This document shows, one piece after another, positions 45,403-57,026 of a DNA stretch of 64,000 bases. The notes below the pieces were generated by a model that had not been told where the DNA came from, did not search any database, and worked only from the letters and a program-made list of their open reading frames with translations. Positions within the stretch are counted from its first letter, which is position 1. Each line of letters begins with the position of its first letter. The DNA comes from Hyphomicrobiales bacterium. Lineage in GTDB: Bacteria > Pseudomonadota > Alphaproteobacteria > Rhizobiales > RI-29. A program made the position numbers and the translations under genes. The stretch is taken from positions 70,925 to 134,924 of the forward strand of contig WGLQ01000012.1 in assembly GCA_016125495.1 (NCBI GenBank). The letters run 5' to 3'.

Positions 45403-45572
45403 GGAACGTCTCCCGGAGGAATCGCATGACATCATGCCACATTCGGCGCCACTCTGCTGGCGAGAGTGTGATCGCCATGGTTCGCCGGATGTGGTAGCGC
45501 ACGCTCCACCTTGCCACCGTCGCCCCCGACGTTGGCCGCGCAGGCCACCGGTGCCGACCGAGGGAGTGGCGC

Positions 45573-46145
45573 TTGAACACCCAGACCCACGTCGCGCTGG
45601 CCGCGGCGATCCTCGCACGACCCCTCAGACCGCGCGAGAACATGGCCGTCCTTGCCGGCGGCATCGTGCCGGATCTCGCGATTTACGTGCTCTTCATCTG
45701 GGCGCGCCTCATCGCCGGAATTCCCGAGGCGACCCTCTGGCGCGAGGTCTATTGGCAGGAGCCGTGGCAGACGCTGCTCGCCGTCGCCAATTCCGTGCCG
45801 CTCTACGTCGTCCTCGTCGCGGCCGGGGCGGCGCTCGGCCTTCGCGCGCTCTGGCTGTTCGGCGCGGCGGCGCTCATCCACCTCGTTTTCGATTTTTTCT
45901 TCCATGCCGATGATGCCCACCGCCATTTCTGGCCGCTGAGCGATTGGCGTTTCCACTCGCCGCTTTCCTATTGGGACAGCCGCTATTACGGCGACTATGT
46001 CGCGCTGGGCGAGTTGGCGCTCGGCGTTGCGGCGCTAGCGGTGCTCTGGGGGCGCTTCGGCGCCCCGTGGGTGCGTGGCCTCGTCATGCTCGCGCTGCTC
46101 GGCTATGTCGCCGTGCCGGTCTATTTCACGCTGGCGCTGGGGTGA
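45573..46145 (+). CDS. Membrane protein of the metal-dependent hydrolase-like family, TTG start
   Basis: A 190-residue integral membrane protein. It starts MNTQTHVALAAAILARP and has about five hydrophobic segments. Conserved polar positions include His6, an Asp in GGIVPDLAIYVLF, HLVFDFFFHADDAHRHFWPLSDWRFHSPLSYWD and YYGDY. The His/Asp spacing recalls YdjM-like membrane-bound hydrolases. Databases often label such proteins as cobalamin-related, without functional proof. The start is TTG with GAGGGAG seven bases upstream. It faces pyrF, with stops 12 bases apart. Confidence 0.75.
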   Translation: MNTQTHVALAAAILARPLRPRENMAVLAGGIVPDLAIYVLFIWARLIAGIPEATLWREVYWQEPWQTLLAVANSVPLYVVLVAAGAALGLRALWLFGAAALIHLVFDFFFHADDAHRHFWPLSDWRFHSPLSYWDSRYYGDYVALGELALGVAALAVLWGRFGAPWVRGLVMLALLGYVAVPVYFTLALG

Positions 46146-46157
46146 GCGAGGGTGAGG

Positions 46158-46868
46158 TCAGCGGGCGCTCGCTGCGATCTCCGCGACGATCGCGCGGGCC
46201 GCTGCGGCGGGGTCCGCAGCCTCGGTGATCGGGCGGCCGACGACGAGGTGCGTCGCACCGGCCGCGATCGCGCGGGCCGGCGTCATGACGCGGGCCTGAT
46301 CGCCCGCCGCCGCGCCCGCCGGCCGGATGCCCGGCGTCACGATGAGGAAGTCCGCTCCCGTTGCCGCCCGGACGTCGGCCGCCTCTTCACCGGACGCGAT
46401 GACACCATCGAAGCCGGCTTCGCGTGCGAGGCGCGCCCGGTGCAGCACCAGCTCGCGTGCGTCCATGCGCTGGCCCTGCTGGGTGAGGTCGGCGTCGGTG
46501 AGGTTGGTCAGCACCGTGACGGCGAGAAGCTTCATGCCGCTCGCCCCGCGACCGCGCACCGCCGCATCCAGCGTCTTGCCGTCGTGGCCGTGCACCGTCA
46601 GCATGTGCGCGCCGGTTGCCGCGATATTGGCAGTCGCCTTCTCGACGGTGTTGGCGATGTCGAGGAGCTTGGCATCGAGGAAGATGCGCTGGCCGCCCGC
46701 CGCGAGCTCGCGCGCGAGTGCCATCCCGTCGCCGCCGAAGATCAGCTCGTGGCCGATCTTGAGCACGCCGGCTGCATCGCCGATCCGCTCCGCGAGCGCC
46801 TCGGCCGCGGCGCGGGTCGGCACGTCGAGCGCGACGATGAGGCGCTCGGCTGTCCTGCACCCCGCCAT
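46158..46868 (-). CDS. pyrF: Orotidine 5'-phosphate decarboxylase
   Basis: Catalyses the last step of UMP synthesis. The 236-residue TIM-barrel protein has the opening LIVALDVP, Lys37 in LKIGHEL, and the catalytic D-x-K-x-x-D set in FLDAKLLDIANT (Asp65, Lys67, Asp70). The phosphate-binding loop appears as TPGIRPAG and LVVGRPITEA. It lies one base after the dnaJ stop on the same strand, so it is probably co-transcribed with dnaK-dnaJ. Confidence 0.95.
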   Translation of the reverse strand: MAGCRTAERLIVALDVPTRAAAEALAERIGDAAGVLKIGHELIFGGDGMALARELAAGGQRIFLDAKLLDIANTVEKATANIAATGAHMLTVHGHDGKTLDAAVRGRGASGMKLLAVTVLTNLTDADLTQQGQRMDARELVLHRARLAREAGFDGVIASGEEAADVRAATGADFLIVTPGIRPAGAAAGDQARVMTPARAIAAGATHLVVGRPITEAADPAAAARAIVAEIAASAR

Positions 46869-46869
46869 C

Positions 46870-48012
46870 CTAGCCGCCGCTCCCCTCGAAGAACGCCTTC
46901 ACCTTCGCGAAAAAGCTAGCCGAATCCGGGCTCGTGCGGTCGTCGGACGCCTTGTCGAACTCGCGCAGCAGCTCCTTCTGGCGACGGTTGAGGTTCTTGG
47001 GCGTCTCCACCTGCACCTGGATGTTGAGATCGCCGATCACGCTCGAGCGCAGCACCGGCATGCCCTTTCCGCGCAATCGGAAGCTCTGGCCGGTTTCGGT
47101 TCCCTCGGGGATTTTCACCCGCACCCTGCTGCCGTCGAGCGTCGGCACCTCGATCTGGCCGCCGAGCGCCGCCGTCGCCATCGAGATCGGAACGCGGCAA
47201 AAGAGATCCGCCCCGTCACGCTGGAAGAACTGGTGCGGCGCGATCGAGAGGAAGATGTAGAGGTCGCCGCGCGGCCCGCCCCTCAGCCCCGCTTCGCCCT
47301 CGCCGGCGAGGCGGATGCGCGTGCCGTTCTCGACGCCGGCCGGGATGTTGACCGAAAGCGTGCGCTCGCGCATGACGCGCCCCTGACCCGAGCAGCTCGT
47401 GCATGGATCGTCGATCACCTCGCCGCGCCCCTGGCAGGTCGGGCACGAGCGCTCGATGGTGAAGAAGCCCTGGCTCGCCCGCACCTTGCCGGCGCCGTTG
47501 CAGGTCCGGCATTGCGTCGGCCGGGTGCCGGGCTTGGTGCCGCTGCCGCCACAGGTTTCGCAGGCGACGCTGGTCGGCACGTTGATCTCGGCGGTCTTGC
47601 CCTCGAAGGCCTCGGTCAGCGTGATTTCCATGTTGTAGCGCAGGTCGTCGCCGCGCTGGCGGGCCGTGCGGCCACCTCGACCGCGCCGCTGGCCGCCCAT
47701 GAACTCACCGAAGAGATCGTCGAAGATGTCCGACATCGAGGCGCCGAAGTCGCCCGAAAATCCGTGCGCACCGGGTCCGCCGCCCTGCTCGAACGCGGCG
47801 TGGCCGAACTGGTCATAGGCGGCCCGGCGCTGCGGATCCTTCAGCGTCTCGTAGGCCTCGTTGATTTCCTTGAAGCGCTTTTCGGCGTCCGGCTTGTCCG
47901 GGTTCTTGTCCGGGTGCAGCTCCTTTGCGAGCGTGCGGAATGCGGATTTGAGCTCCTGTTCGCTCGCGGTGCGGCTGACGCCGAGCACGTCGTAGTAGTC
48001 GCGCTTTGCCAT
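46870..48012 (-). CDS. dnaJ: Chaperone DnaJ (Hsp40)
   Basis: Stimulates DnaK ATPase and delivers substrates. The 380-residue protein has the J-domain with HPD at 33-35 and a Gly/Phe-rich linker (75-115). All four zinc repeats are present: [24 protein letters not shown] and CTSCSGQG. C-terminal substrate-binding domains follow. This is a complete type I DnaJ. It lies 138 bases after dnaK, with a large inverted repeat in between. Confidence 0.97.
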   Translation of the reverse strand: MAKRDYYDVLGVSRTASEQELKSAFRTLAKELHPDKNPDKPDAEKRFKEINEAYETLKDPQRRAAYDQFGHAAFEQGGGPGAHGFSGDFGASMSDIFDDLFGEFMGGQRRGRGGRTARQRGDDLRYNMEITLTEAFEGKTAEINVPTSVACETCGGSGTKPGTRPTQCRTCNGAGKVRASQGFFTIERSCPTCQGRGEVIDDPCTSCSGQGRVMRERTLSVNIPAGVENGTRIRLAGEGEAGLRGGPRGDLYIFLSIAPHQFFQRDGADLFCRVPISMATAALGGQIEVPTLDGSRVRVKIPEGTETGQSFRLRGKGMPVLRSSVIGDLNIQVQVETPKNLNRRQKELLREFDKASDDRTSPDSASFFAKVKAFFEGSGG

Positions 48013-48030
48013 GTGCACACCTGCGCAAGG

Positions 48031-48068
48031 GCACGGGCACCGGGCCGGCCATGGCCGGCCACCCGTGC
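48031..48068. repeat. Inverted repeat between dnaK and dnaJ
   Basis: A perfect 18-bp palindrome, GGCCGGCCATGGCCGGCC (48043-48060), sits inside outer arms GCACGGG and CCCGTGC. It can form a long GC-rich hairpin in the dnaK-dnaJ transcript without a T run. It may act as an RNA-stability or processing element that lowers dnaJ relative to dnaK. That role is inference. Confidence 0.65.
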
Positions 48069-48150
48069 GCCGGCTATAGGGGAAGGGAACTGCCGGGGCC
48101 GGCGCACTCGCATGCACCGGCCCCGTGAGTGACTATGCCGCGCGCGGCCA

Positions 48151-50073
<1,923 letters not shown>

Positions 50074-50197
50074 GTGGTTGATTCCCTCACATTTGGCAGA
50101 CCGGCCGGACCCCTCATGGCATCCGGAATGGGCTCCGTTGGCGGCGCCGGAGCACTTCGGTCCCCGCGAAATTGCGACAGCCGCCAGCTTGCGCGGT

Positions 50198-50225
50198 ATA
50201 TAGGAAGATGGCTTGTGGCACGCAA
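50198..50225 (-). promoter_or_regulatory. Possible heat-shock (RpoH-type) promoter of dnaK
   Basis: On the minus strand CCTATAT fits the alphaproteobacterial RpoH -10 pattern. A partial -35 (TTGCGT) lies 15 bases upstream. The site is about 125 bases before the dnaK start. The -35 match is weak. Confidence 0.35.
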
Positions 50226-50359
50226 CCGCACCCGCGTCGATCCGGAACGCGCGATTTGCGGAGGCTCTTGGTGGTTTCCCGGACCCTTCTGGGCGCTTTG
50301 GCGACCGGTGTCGAGCGTGCCTAGGGCGATTGCGGCCCGACGATCGCAGCGAGCAGGCG

Positions 50360-51019
50360 ATGGTTGTGAACCGGAACGATGATGGCCCGCCGGTCCCCGC
50401 CGAGGGGGCGGGGCTGCCAGACGGCCTCGTTCTCATGCCTGGCCACTTCGACGCCGCTGCGGCGGCTGCACTCTGGCGGGAAATCACCATTCGGCTCGAA
50501 GCGGCACCCCCGTTCCAGCCGACCATGCCGCGAACGGGGCGCCCCTTCTCGGTTCGCATGAGCAATTGCGGGAGCCTCGGCTGGGTCTCGGATCGCGATG
50601 GCGGCTACCGCTATGAGGCGTGCCACCCGCTGACCGGTCGGCCCTGGCCCGCGATGCCGGAGGCACTCCTCGACCTCTGGCGGCTCGTCGCGCCGGCCGC
50701 GCCGCTGCCCGAGGCCTGCCTCGTCAACCTTTATGCCGCCGGCTCCCGCCTCGGACTCCACGTCGATGCCGATGAGGAGGACTTCGGCCAGCCCGTCGTC
50801 TCGGTCTCCCTCGGCGACGATGCCTGGTTCCGCATCGGCGGTCCGGGGCGCCGTGACCCGACGCGGAGGGTGCTGTTGCGCTCGGGCGATGTCCTCGTCA
50901 TGGGCGGTAAGGCGCGGCGGTGCCATCACGGGATCGACCGCATCCTGGCGGGCACCGGCCGGATCGCCGGCCTCCAGGGTCGCTGCAACCTCACTCTTCG
51001 TCGCGTCCGCAAGGCTTGA
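50360..51019 (+). CDS. alkB: AlkB-type alpha-ketoglutarate-dependent DNA repair dioxygenase
   Basis: Repairs N1-methyladenine and N3-methylcytosine by oxidative demethylation. The 219-residue protein has the iron-binding HxD (His134, Asp136 in [12 protein letters not shown]) and a distal His in CHHGIDR (189 or 190). The 2-oxoglutarate and substrate motif RxNxTxR is present (Arg208, Asn210, Thr212, Arg214 in RCNLTLR). [14 protein letters not shown] is typical of AlkB. It is divergent from dnaK, with 286 bases between starts. No Ada-box gene is adjacent, so adaptive induction is not evident. Confidence 0.92.
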   Translation: MVVNRNDDGPPVPAEGAGLPDGLVLMPGHFDAAAAAALWREITIRLEAAPPFQPTMPRTGRPFSVRMSNCGSLGWVSDRDGGYRYEACHPLTGRPWPAMPEALLDLWRLVAPAAPLPEACLVNLYAAGSRLGLHVDADEEDFGQPVVSVSLGDDAWFRIGGPGRRDPTRRVLLRSGDVLVMGGKARRCHHGIDRILAGTGRIAGLQGRCNLTLRRVRKA

Positions 51020-51174
51020 GTGTCGCGCCTGCCACGGTGCAACTCCGCCACACTTGCCGAAACCATGGCCTCGGACGACACTCCCGCGCCGCCTCTGCAA
51101 CTCGAGTTCTGTCATCGTGCTGTGATGGCTTGCTGCGGCGTGCGCGATCGTCTGCTCTCTCCGGGAGGTTGTGA

Positions 51175-51828
51175 ATGAGCGATCGGGAGGCTCCGGCCAC
51201 GGGTTCCGGTTTGGGCATCGAGGACTATCTCAAGGCCCGGCTCGATGATCTCGACGGCATGCTTCGCAAGCCGCGCTCGGACCGTTTCACCAACGCCGTC
51301 GCCATTTGCGTCGCCATCATCTCGGCGTTCCTGGCGGTCAGCTCCGTCAAGAACGGCAACGTCGTCCAGGCGAACGGCGCCGACCGTCGCGAGATCGCGA
51401 ACCTCTGGAATCAGTATCAGGCCAAGCGGCTGCGCCAGTTCGTGCTAGACGCCAAGCTCGATGAGTACGATGCCCTCTATGCCGGCGCGCGCAGGGCGGA
51501 AATGCCGCCCGCCCTCGCCAACCGCATCGTCGCATGGACCACTGAGCGCGACCGCTACGTCGTCGAACTGAGGCAGCTGTCGCGCGATGCCCGGGCGATC
51601 GAGGCGCGTGTCGCCAATCGGGTCGTCACGGACGATCAGCTCGATATCGCCGAGGCATTTCTCGCCCTATCCCTTGCGCTTTTCGCACTCGCGGCCTTGA
51701 CCAAGCTCGGCTGGATGCTGGCGCTCGCGCTCTGCGTTGGCGGCGCGGGCGGGTTCTTCTGCATCGCGGCATTCACCCGCATCGACTGGGCCCACCCGAT
51801 GCTGATGATCCGGCTTTTCGAGGGCTGA
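51175..51828 (+). CDS. DUF4337-like membrane protein
   Basis: A 217-residue protein that starts MSDREAPATGSGLGIEDYLKARLDDLD. One hydrophobic segment (AVAICVAIISAFLAVSSV, about 41-58) precedes a long polar helical region (60-160). Two more hydrophobic segments follow (AFLALSLALFALAAL and MLALALCVGGAGGFFCIAAF). The pattern, including the NLWNQYQAKRLRQ segment, fits DUF4337. Function unknown. GGGAGG precedes the ATG. It stands alone between alkB and the SPFH gene. Confidence 0.75.
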   Translation: MSDREAPATGSGLGIEDYLKARLDDLDGMLRKPRSDRFTNAVAICVAIISAFLAVSSVKNGNVVQANGADRREIANLWNQYQAKRLRQFVLDAKLDEYDALYAGARRAEMPPALANRIVAWTTERDRYVVELRQLSRDARAIEARVANRVVTDDQLDIAEAFLALSLALFALAALTKLGWMLALALCVGGAGGFFCIAAFTRIDWAHPMLMIRLFEG

Positions 51829-52036
51829 ACCACGCGCCCCGCCTCGGCGGCGCTCCGGCGAGAGCGAAATGGCATGCGATCCTCGCCCCGTCGCGGCTCC
51901 GTGGCGGGGATCGCCCCGCTGTTGCCGAGGGGCGACAATTATGCATGAGAATCAGTGTATTAATTAACGGTCTGGAGAGCTTGATCAGGCATCCCCGAAG
52001 CTCGTCTTCCGCCCACCTCATTAGGAGCGCAGTGCC

Positions 52037-53854
52037 ATGGTGCGTGTCGTCATTGGCGTAATAGCCCTCATCGTGGGTCTGTTCGCCCTCCTTCGACCGG
52101 TGACCTCGCAGGGCGCCGGCACCCCCGCCCATCGTGCCCTTGCCGCGATCGGCGGCCGCACCGGGGGCGTGCTCCTCTCCCTCGTCGGTCTTTTCCTCCT
52201 GGCCTCGACCTCGTTCGTGCTCATCGACGCGAACTCGGTCGGCCACCTCAAGCGTGTCTATGCCTTCCAGGAGCTGCCGCCCGGGCGCGTCATCGCGGAA
52301 AGCGGTGAAAAGGGTCCGCAGGCGCGCATCCTCGGCCCGGGCTTTCACTTCGAACCGCTGATCCGCGTCCTCTATCAGATCGAGGAATTTGCCGTGATCA
52401 ACATCCCTCAGGGTTACTACGGCGAGATCACGGCCGTCGACGGCAGGCCGATGCCGGAGGGTATGTTCATCGCTCCGGCGGTTCCCGACGACAAGGTCGC
52501 GGAACTGCTCGACGCCGAAAAATTCCTCTCCTCGGGAGTGTATTTCAAGGGACCGCAGGAGACCGTTCTGCGCCCCGGCAGCTACCGCATCAACCAGTAC
52601 CTCTTCGACGTGCGCGTCGCGACCGGCGGCAAGGGCGAAACCAGCACGGCCGCGACCATCATCCCCGCCGGCCACGTCGGCGTCGTCAAGTCCAACGTCG
52701 CCGCGCCGGGCACCGACTGCCAGGAGCGCAAGGTCGCCGCCGCCGCCGGCGGGCGCCAGATCCCCGATGCCCTCACCGTTCCGCTCGTCTCGCGGGGCTG
52801 TGTCGGCATCTGGCGCGAGCCGCTCTATCCCGGCGCCTACTACCTCAACCGCCGCGCCTACGAGGTGACCCTCGTCGACACACGCGTGCAGACCTGGGAG
52901 TACCGGGGCGGCTACAACCGCCGCAAGATCAACCTTTCGATCGATCAGCAGGGCAACCTGCGCCAGACCGAGGAATCCGTGGTCGAGAGCGTTCCGAATG
53001 ACGCGGCCGATCGGGCGGTTTTCGTCAAGGTCGAGGGCTGGGACATACCGGTCGAATTGCGCGCCCTCGTCCAGGTCGATCCCGAAAACGCGCCCGTGGT
53101 GGTCGGCTCCGTCGGCGGCCTCCAGGAGATCGAGAACCGCATCCTGACCCCCGCCATCCGCTCGATCGTGCGCAATGTCGCGGGCTCGGCCATCCGCACG
53201 CCAGTGCGTGATGCCGATGGCGCCATCATTGAGCCGATCACCTACGAAATCCGCCCGACCCGCGTCCTCGACCTCATCGAGAACCGTGAGGCCCTCGAGC
53301 AGACCATCGAGGCGGCCATCAAGGTGGAGGGCGCCAAGGCCGGCGTCGACGTCAAGGAGATCCGCATCGGCGAGCCGGCGATCCCGCCGGAACTGCTACT
53401 CTCGCGGCTCCGCGTGCAGCTCGCCGACCAGTTGAGCCAGGCCTACGACCGCGAGACGGCCGCTCAGAACAAGCGCATCGAAACCGAGCAGGCCCGCGCG
53501 ACCGCCAACGAGCAACCGCGCCTCGTGCAGCAGCAGATCGAGGTGAAGGTCGCCGAACTGCGTGAGCAGGAGCGCGCCGCCCTCGGCCGCGCCGAGCGTC
53601 AGTACCTCGAGGAACTCGCCCGCGGTCAGCTCGCCCAGGCCAACGTCCTCGGCCAGGACCGTGTCGCGCTTCTCCAGGCTCTCGAAAAGACGCTTGCCGC
53701 CCTCGAGCGCAAGCCCGAGCTGGTCGGCCTCGTCAGCCGCCTCGTCCCGCATACGGTGGTCGGCGGCGATTCCGGGGGCGGCATGGCAGGCGCGGCGGCC
53801 ATCCTCGGCAACGCCTTCTCGCGCTCCAACTCGGCGCCCGCAGGCGGCAACTGA
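52037..53854 (+). CDS. SPFH/Band 7 domain membrane protein
   Basis: A 605-residue protein with two N-terminal hydrophobic segments (about 1-22 and 42-63). A long central SPFH/prohibitin-like domain follows, including PVELRALVQVDPENAPVVVG and a helix from RNVAGSAIRTPVRDADG. The Gln/Glu/Arg-rich coiled coil from about 470-570 is typical (RETAAQNKRIETEQARATANEQ). Such proteins form large membrane rings that organise microdomains and protect proteases. It is longer than flotillins because of an insertion at about 100-300. GGAG precedes the ATG. The 208 bases upstream are AT-rich and probably hold the promoter. Confidence 0.83.
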   Translation: MVRVVIGVIALIVGLFALLRPVTSQGAGTPAHRALAAIGGRTGGVLLSLVGLFLLASTSFVLIDANSVGHLKRVYAFQELPPGRVIAESGEKGPQARILGPGFHFEPLIRVLYQIEEFAVINIPQGYYGEITAVDGRPMPEGMFIAPAVPDDKVAELLDAEKFLSSGVYFKGPQETVLRPGSYRINQYLFDVRVATGGKGETSTAATIIPAGHVGVVKSNVAAPGTDCQERKVAAAAGGRQIPDALTVPLVSRGCVGIWREPLYPGAYYLNRRAYEVTLVDTRVQTWEYRGGYNRRKINLSIDQQGNLRQTEESVVESVPNDAADRAVFVKVEGWDIPVELRALVQVDPENAPVVVGSVGGLQEIENRILTPAIRSIVRNVAGSAIRTPVRDADGAIIEPITYEIRPTRVLDLIENREALEQTIEAAIKVEGAKAGVDVKEIRIGEPAIPPELLLSRLRVQLADQLSQAYDRETAAQNKRIETEQARATANEQPRLVQQQIEVKVAELREQERAALGRAERQYLEELARGQLAQANVLGQDRVALLQALEKTLAALERKPELVGLVSRLVPHTVVGGDSGGGMAGAAAILGNAFSRSNSAPAGGN

Positions 53855-53866
53855 CGCCACCACCCT

Positions 53867-53893
53867 CGAGCCGCCGCTGGGCGCGGCGGCTCG
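53867..53893. terminator. Hairpin between convergent SPFH and grpE genes
   Basis: CGAGCCGCCGC and GCGGCGGCTCG form an 11-bp perfect stem with a five-base loop. It lies 12 bases after the SPFH stop and seven before the grpE stop on the other strand. No T run follows on either side, so it may slow polymerase or protect mRNA ends rather than act as a full intrinsic terminator. Confidence 0.55.
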
Positions 53894-53899
53894 CGCGCC

Positions 53900-54643
53900 T
53901 CAACTCGTGCCGGCGGCCGGCTCGCCGGTGTCGCCATTCGGGCCGGCGTCCCCATTGGTCGCCGCCTCGCCCCGAGGGCGACTCGGGCCGCCCGTGGCGA
54001 CAACCACCATCGCCGGCCGCAGCAATCTGCCCGCGATCTCGTAGCCCTGCTGATAGACCGTCGTGATCGTGCCATCCGGCAGGCTCGGATCGGCGACCTG
54101 CTGCACTGCCTCGTGGCGGTTGGGATCGAGCCGCTCGCCGAGGGCCGGGACCCGCACGACCTCGAACTTCTCGAAGGCACCCATCAGTTGGCGCTGGGTG
54201 GCGGTGATGCCTTCGAGAAATGCCTTGAGGCGGCTGTCGTCCGCGCCCGGCTCGGGCGCATGCTGCAAAGCGCGCTCGAAGGTGTCGGCGACATTGAGCA
54301 ATTCGCCGGCGAAGCGTTCGACCGCGAATTTCTGCGCCTTCTCGACCTCGGCGCGCGTGCGCTTACGCAGGTTGTCCATATCGGCGAGCGTCCTGAGCTG
54401 CTGATCGCCCGCCTCCGCCAGCGCTCGTCTGACCTCCTCGAGCTGCCGGGTCAGTTCGGCCACCGTTGCCGCCTGCTCGTTCGCGGGCGCTCGATCCGCC
54501 GACGCTTCGCCGGTCCCAGCGTCGCCTTGGCCCTCGACATCGACCTTCGCGTGGTCCGCCGGCGTGCCGGCCGCAGCCTGCGCCACACCCTCGTTCACGT
54601 CCTCGGGCGCCGGTGCGCCCGTCGCCTTGGATGGTTCGTTCAT
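53900..54643 (-). CDS. grpE: Nucleotide exchange factor GrpE
   Basis: Releases ADP from DnaK. The 247-residue protein has a disordered acidic N-terminus (1-75), a long dimer helix (75-135, with LADMDNLRKRTRAEVEKAQKFAVERFAGELLNVADTFERAL), and the beta-wing domain with ITATQRQLMGAFEKFEVV, NRHEAVQQV and YQQGYEIAGRLLRPAMVVVA. The C-terminal Gly/Ala/Pro tail is longer than in E. coli. It follows hrcA by 201 bases on the same strand. Confidence 0.95.
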   Translation of the reverse strand: MNEPSKATGAPAPEDVNEGVAQAAAGTPADHAKVDVEGQGDAGTGEASADRAPANEQAATVAELTRQLEEVRRALAEAGDQQLRTLADMDNLRKRTRAEVEKAQKFAVERFAGELLNVADTFERALQHAPEPGADDSRLKAFLEGITATQRQLMGAFEKFEVVRVPALGERLDPNRHEAVQQVADPSLPDGTITTVYQQGYEIAGRLLRPAMVVVATGGPSRPRGEAATNGDAGPNGDTGEPAAGTS

Positions 54644-54844
54644 TCGCCTTGTCCGCTCGAACGCGACATCGCGGCGCAACGGAACCCGTCGGTCGCCGGA
54701 TCGTCGCAAGTTGCCGATGGCCTGCCCGGTGCCTGCCTTCCTTTGCCGGCGCGCCCCTGAAATCCGGCCGCGCCGACGCGATGGTCACCTGCTTGCGCCC
54801 CCGGGCCATGTGAGGTCGGCAAATATCGATGCAAGGTCGATAGA

Positions 54845-55909
54845 TCAAGTGATCAGCTTGCCGACCACGCGCGCAGTGTAGTCCACCATCGGGATGATGC
54901 GGCCGTAGTTGAGCCGCGTCGGCCCGATCACCCCGAGCACGCCGACGATCTTCTTTTGCGCATCCGCGACCGGTGCGACGATCAGCGAAGACCCGGACAG
55001 TGAAAAGAGATTGCTCTCCGAGCCGATGAAAATGCGCACGCCCTCGCCCTGCTCGGCGCTCCCGAGGATGCGGATCAGGTCGCGCTTCGATTCGAGATCG
55101 TCGAACAGCCGCCGGATTCGCCCGATGTCCTCTTGCACGCTGACGTCGGCGAGCAGGTGCGACGTGCCGCGCACGATGAGATTGCGCCGCTCGCTCTCGT
55201 CGCCGGACCAGGGACCGAGACCGGCCTCGATGACCCGCCTGCAGAGTGTATCCAGTTCCGCCTTGGCCGCTTGCAGATCGAGCTTGATCCGCAGCCGCGC
55301 CTCCTCGAACGAGAGCCCCCGCAGGTGCGCGTTGAGATAGTTGGACGCCTCGGTCAGCACGCTTGCCGGCATCCCCTCGGGCAGGTCCGCGATCCGGTTC
55401 TCGACGTTTCCGTCGTCGCCGACGAGGACCACGAGCGCCTTCGTCGGCTCCAGTGGCACGAACTGGATGTGCTTGATCCGCACCACGTGCTTGTCGGTGA
55501 GCACCAGTCCGGCGCACAGCGAGAGACCCGAGATCATCTCGCCGGCCTCGGTCAGCACCTCTTCGACCGATCTCGCCTGGCGTGTGGCGCCGATCTTGAG
55601 TTCGATCGAGGCGCGCTCTTCCTGTGTCAGATCGCCGAGTTCGAGAAGGCCGTCGACGAACAGCCTGAGGCCCGTCTCCGTCGGCAGCCTGCCGGCCGAG
55701 GTGTGCGGTGCATAGATGAGACCGAGTGCCTCGAGGTCGGCCATGACGTTGCGCACCGAAGCGGGCGAAAGCGTCATCGGCAGATGGCGCGACAGATTGC
55801 GCGAGCCGACGGGCTCACCCGTGGAAAGGTAGCTTTCCACGATGCGCCGGAAGATCGTCTGGGAGCGCTCGTCGAGTTCAATTCTCGGGTGGCGCGTATC
55901 CGTTGTCAT
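54845..55909 (-). CDS. hrcA: Heat-inducible transcription repressor HrcA
   Basis: Represses groESL-type heat-shock genes through CIRCE operators and is refolded by GroEL. The 354-residue protein has an N-terminal winged helix ([39 protein letters not shown]) and [22 protein letters not shown]. The C-terminal part ends [26 protein letters not shown]. All are diagnostic. No CIRCE sequence was found in the window, so its targets lie elsewhere. It is divergent from rph. Confidence 0.96.
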   Translation of the reverse strand: MTTDTRHPRIELDERSQTIFRRIVESYLSTGEPVGSRNLSRHLPMTLSPASVRNVMADLEALGLIYAPHTSAGRLPTETGLRLFVDGLLELGDLTQEERASIELKIGATRQARSVEEVLTEAGEMISGLSLCAGLVLTDKHVVRIKHIQFVPLEPTKALVVLVGDDGNVENRIADLPEGMPASVLTEASNYLNAHLRGLSFEEARLRIKLDLQAAKAELDTLCRRVIEAGLGPWSGDESERRNLIVRGTSHLLADVSVQEDIGRIRRLFDDLESKRDLIRILGSAEQGEGVRIFIGSESNLFSLSGSSLIVAPVADAQKKIVGVLGVIGPTRLNYGRIIPMVDYTARVVGKLIT

Positions 55910-55950
55910 CTCGGTCCTTCGCTTGTGCGGCGCTGATCCTCGTCCGCGAG

Positions 55951-55979
55951 AGGGTAGATAATGGCACGGAGGCGGTCAA
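55951..55979 (-). promoter_or_regulatory. Putative sigma-70 promoter of hrcA
   Basis: On the minus strand TTGACC and TACCCT are separated by 17 bases. The predicted transcript starts about 35 bases before the hrcA ATG. Confidence 0.45.
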
Positions 55980-56009
55980 ACGCCCGCGATTGATCGCCGC
56001 CATTCGGCG

Positions 56010-56038
56010 TTGATATGGTCATTGCTCGTGGCTAGTGT
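56010..56038 (+). promoter_or_regulatory. Putative sigma-70 promoter of rph operon
   Basis: TTGATA and TAGTGT are separated by exactly 17 bases. It would drive rph-VOC-rdgB-hemW with a leader of about 210 bases. Confidence 0.4.
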
Positions 56039-56256
56039 AGGTGGAACGGCCACGAGGGGCGACCCGTCGAAGCGAACGGCGGCGGATCGGCTTGGCTCAG
56101 GGGTGGACCTTCAGGTCCGCCTGGCACGCGAATTTCAATCTGTGGAATGCTCGGTGAGCCGCCGGCTCGGGGCGGCTGAGGTGCCGCCGCCGGCCAGCTC
56201 CGCCGGGCACTCTCCTCGTTCGTCAGTTCACCCATTTGCGCGACCGGAATTGGACA

Positions 56257-56970
56257 ATGCGACCATCGAAACGTGAGGCTGACGAACTTCGCCCGGTACA
56301 ATTCGAGCGGGCCGTCTCGCGCCATGCCGAGGGCTCCTGTCTCGTCAGGTTCGGCAACACCCATGTGCTCTGCACGGCTTCCCTCGAGGACCGCACGCCC
56401 CCCTGGCTGAAGGGGCAGGGCCGTGGCTGGGTCACCGCCGAGTACGGCATGCTGCCGCGCGCGACCAACGAGCGGGTGCGCCGCGAGGCAACGACCGGCA
56501 AGCAGGGCGGCCGCACGGTCGAGATCCAGCGGCTGATCGGACGCTCGCTGCGCGCCGTCGTCGACTTGACCAAGCTCGGCGAGCGCCAGATCGTGATCGA
56601 TTGCGACGTGCTCCAGGCCGATGGCGGCACGCGCACCGCGTCGATCACCGGCGCCTGGGTCGCGCTGCACGATTGCATCGCCTGGATGCGCGCGCGCGAC
56701 ATGGTGGGTGATGGCGTGCTCCGCGACAACGTGGCCGCCGTCTCCTGCGGGCTGCATGGCGGACGCGCGGTGCTGGATCTCGACTATGCCGAGGATTCGG
56801 AGGCCGCCGCCGATGTCAACTTCGTGATGACCGGCGCGGGTGCGATCGTCGAGGTGCAGGCGACGGCCGAGACGGTCGCCTTCTCTCGCGAGGAGTTCGA
56901 CGAACTCTATCGGCTGGCCGGCAAGGGCATTGCCGACCTCGTCAGTCTGCAGCGCCTGACCGTCGCCTGA
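56257..56970 (+). CDS. rph: Ribonuclease PH
   Basis: A phosphate-dependent 3'-5' exoribonuclease that trims tRNA 3' ends. The 237-residue protein begins [42 protein letters not shown]. It has the phosphate-binding [20 protein letters not shown] and [20 protein letters not shown]. The C-terminal DADFEY-type motif appears as [20 protein letters not shown]. It is complete, unlike the truncated E. coli K-12 copy. It opens the rph-VOC-rdgB-hemW gene string. Confidence 0.96.
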   Translation: MRPSKREADELRPVQFERAVSRHAEGSCLVRFGNTHVLCTASLEDRTPPWLKGQGRGWVTAEYGMLPRATNERVRREATTGKQGGRTVEIQRLIGRSLRAVVDLTKLGERQIVIDCDVLQADGGTRTASITGAWVALHDCIAWMRARDMVGDGVLRDNVAAVSCGLHGGRAVLDLDYAEDSEAAADVNFVMTGAGAIVEVQATAETVAFSREEFDELYRLAGKGIADLVSLQRLTVA

Positions 56971-57026
56971 CGCCGAGCGGCGGCTGGATCGTGTCGCTTG
57001 TCGGCGCCGTTTCAGGAGTTGGGACC

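Larger units (their letters stand above)
55910..56256. other. Divergent promoter region hrcA / rph
   Basis: About 350 bases between the two starts, holding one predicted sigma-70 promoter in each direction. No CIRCE inverted repeat (TTAGCACTC-N9-GAGTGCTAA), gene or RNA was seen. The rph leader would be about 210 bases long. Confidence 0.5.

Noticed and set aside
55910-56256. Possible CIRCE element upstream of hrcA
   Set aside because: No inverted repeat resembling TTAGCACTC-N9-GAGTGCTAA is present.
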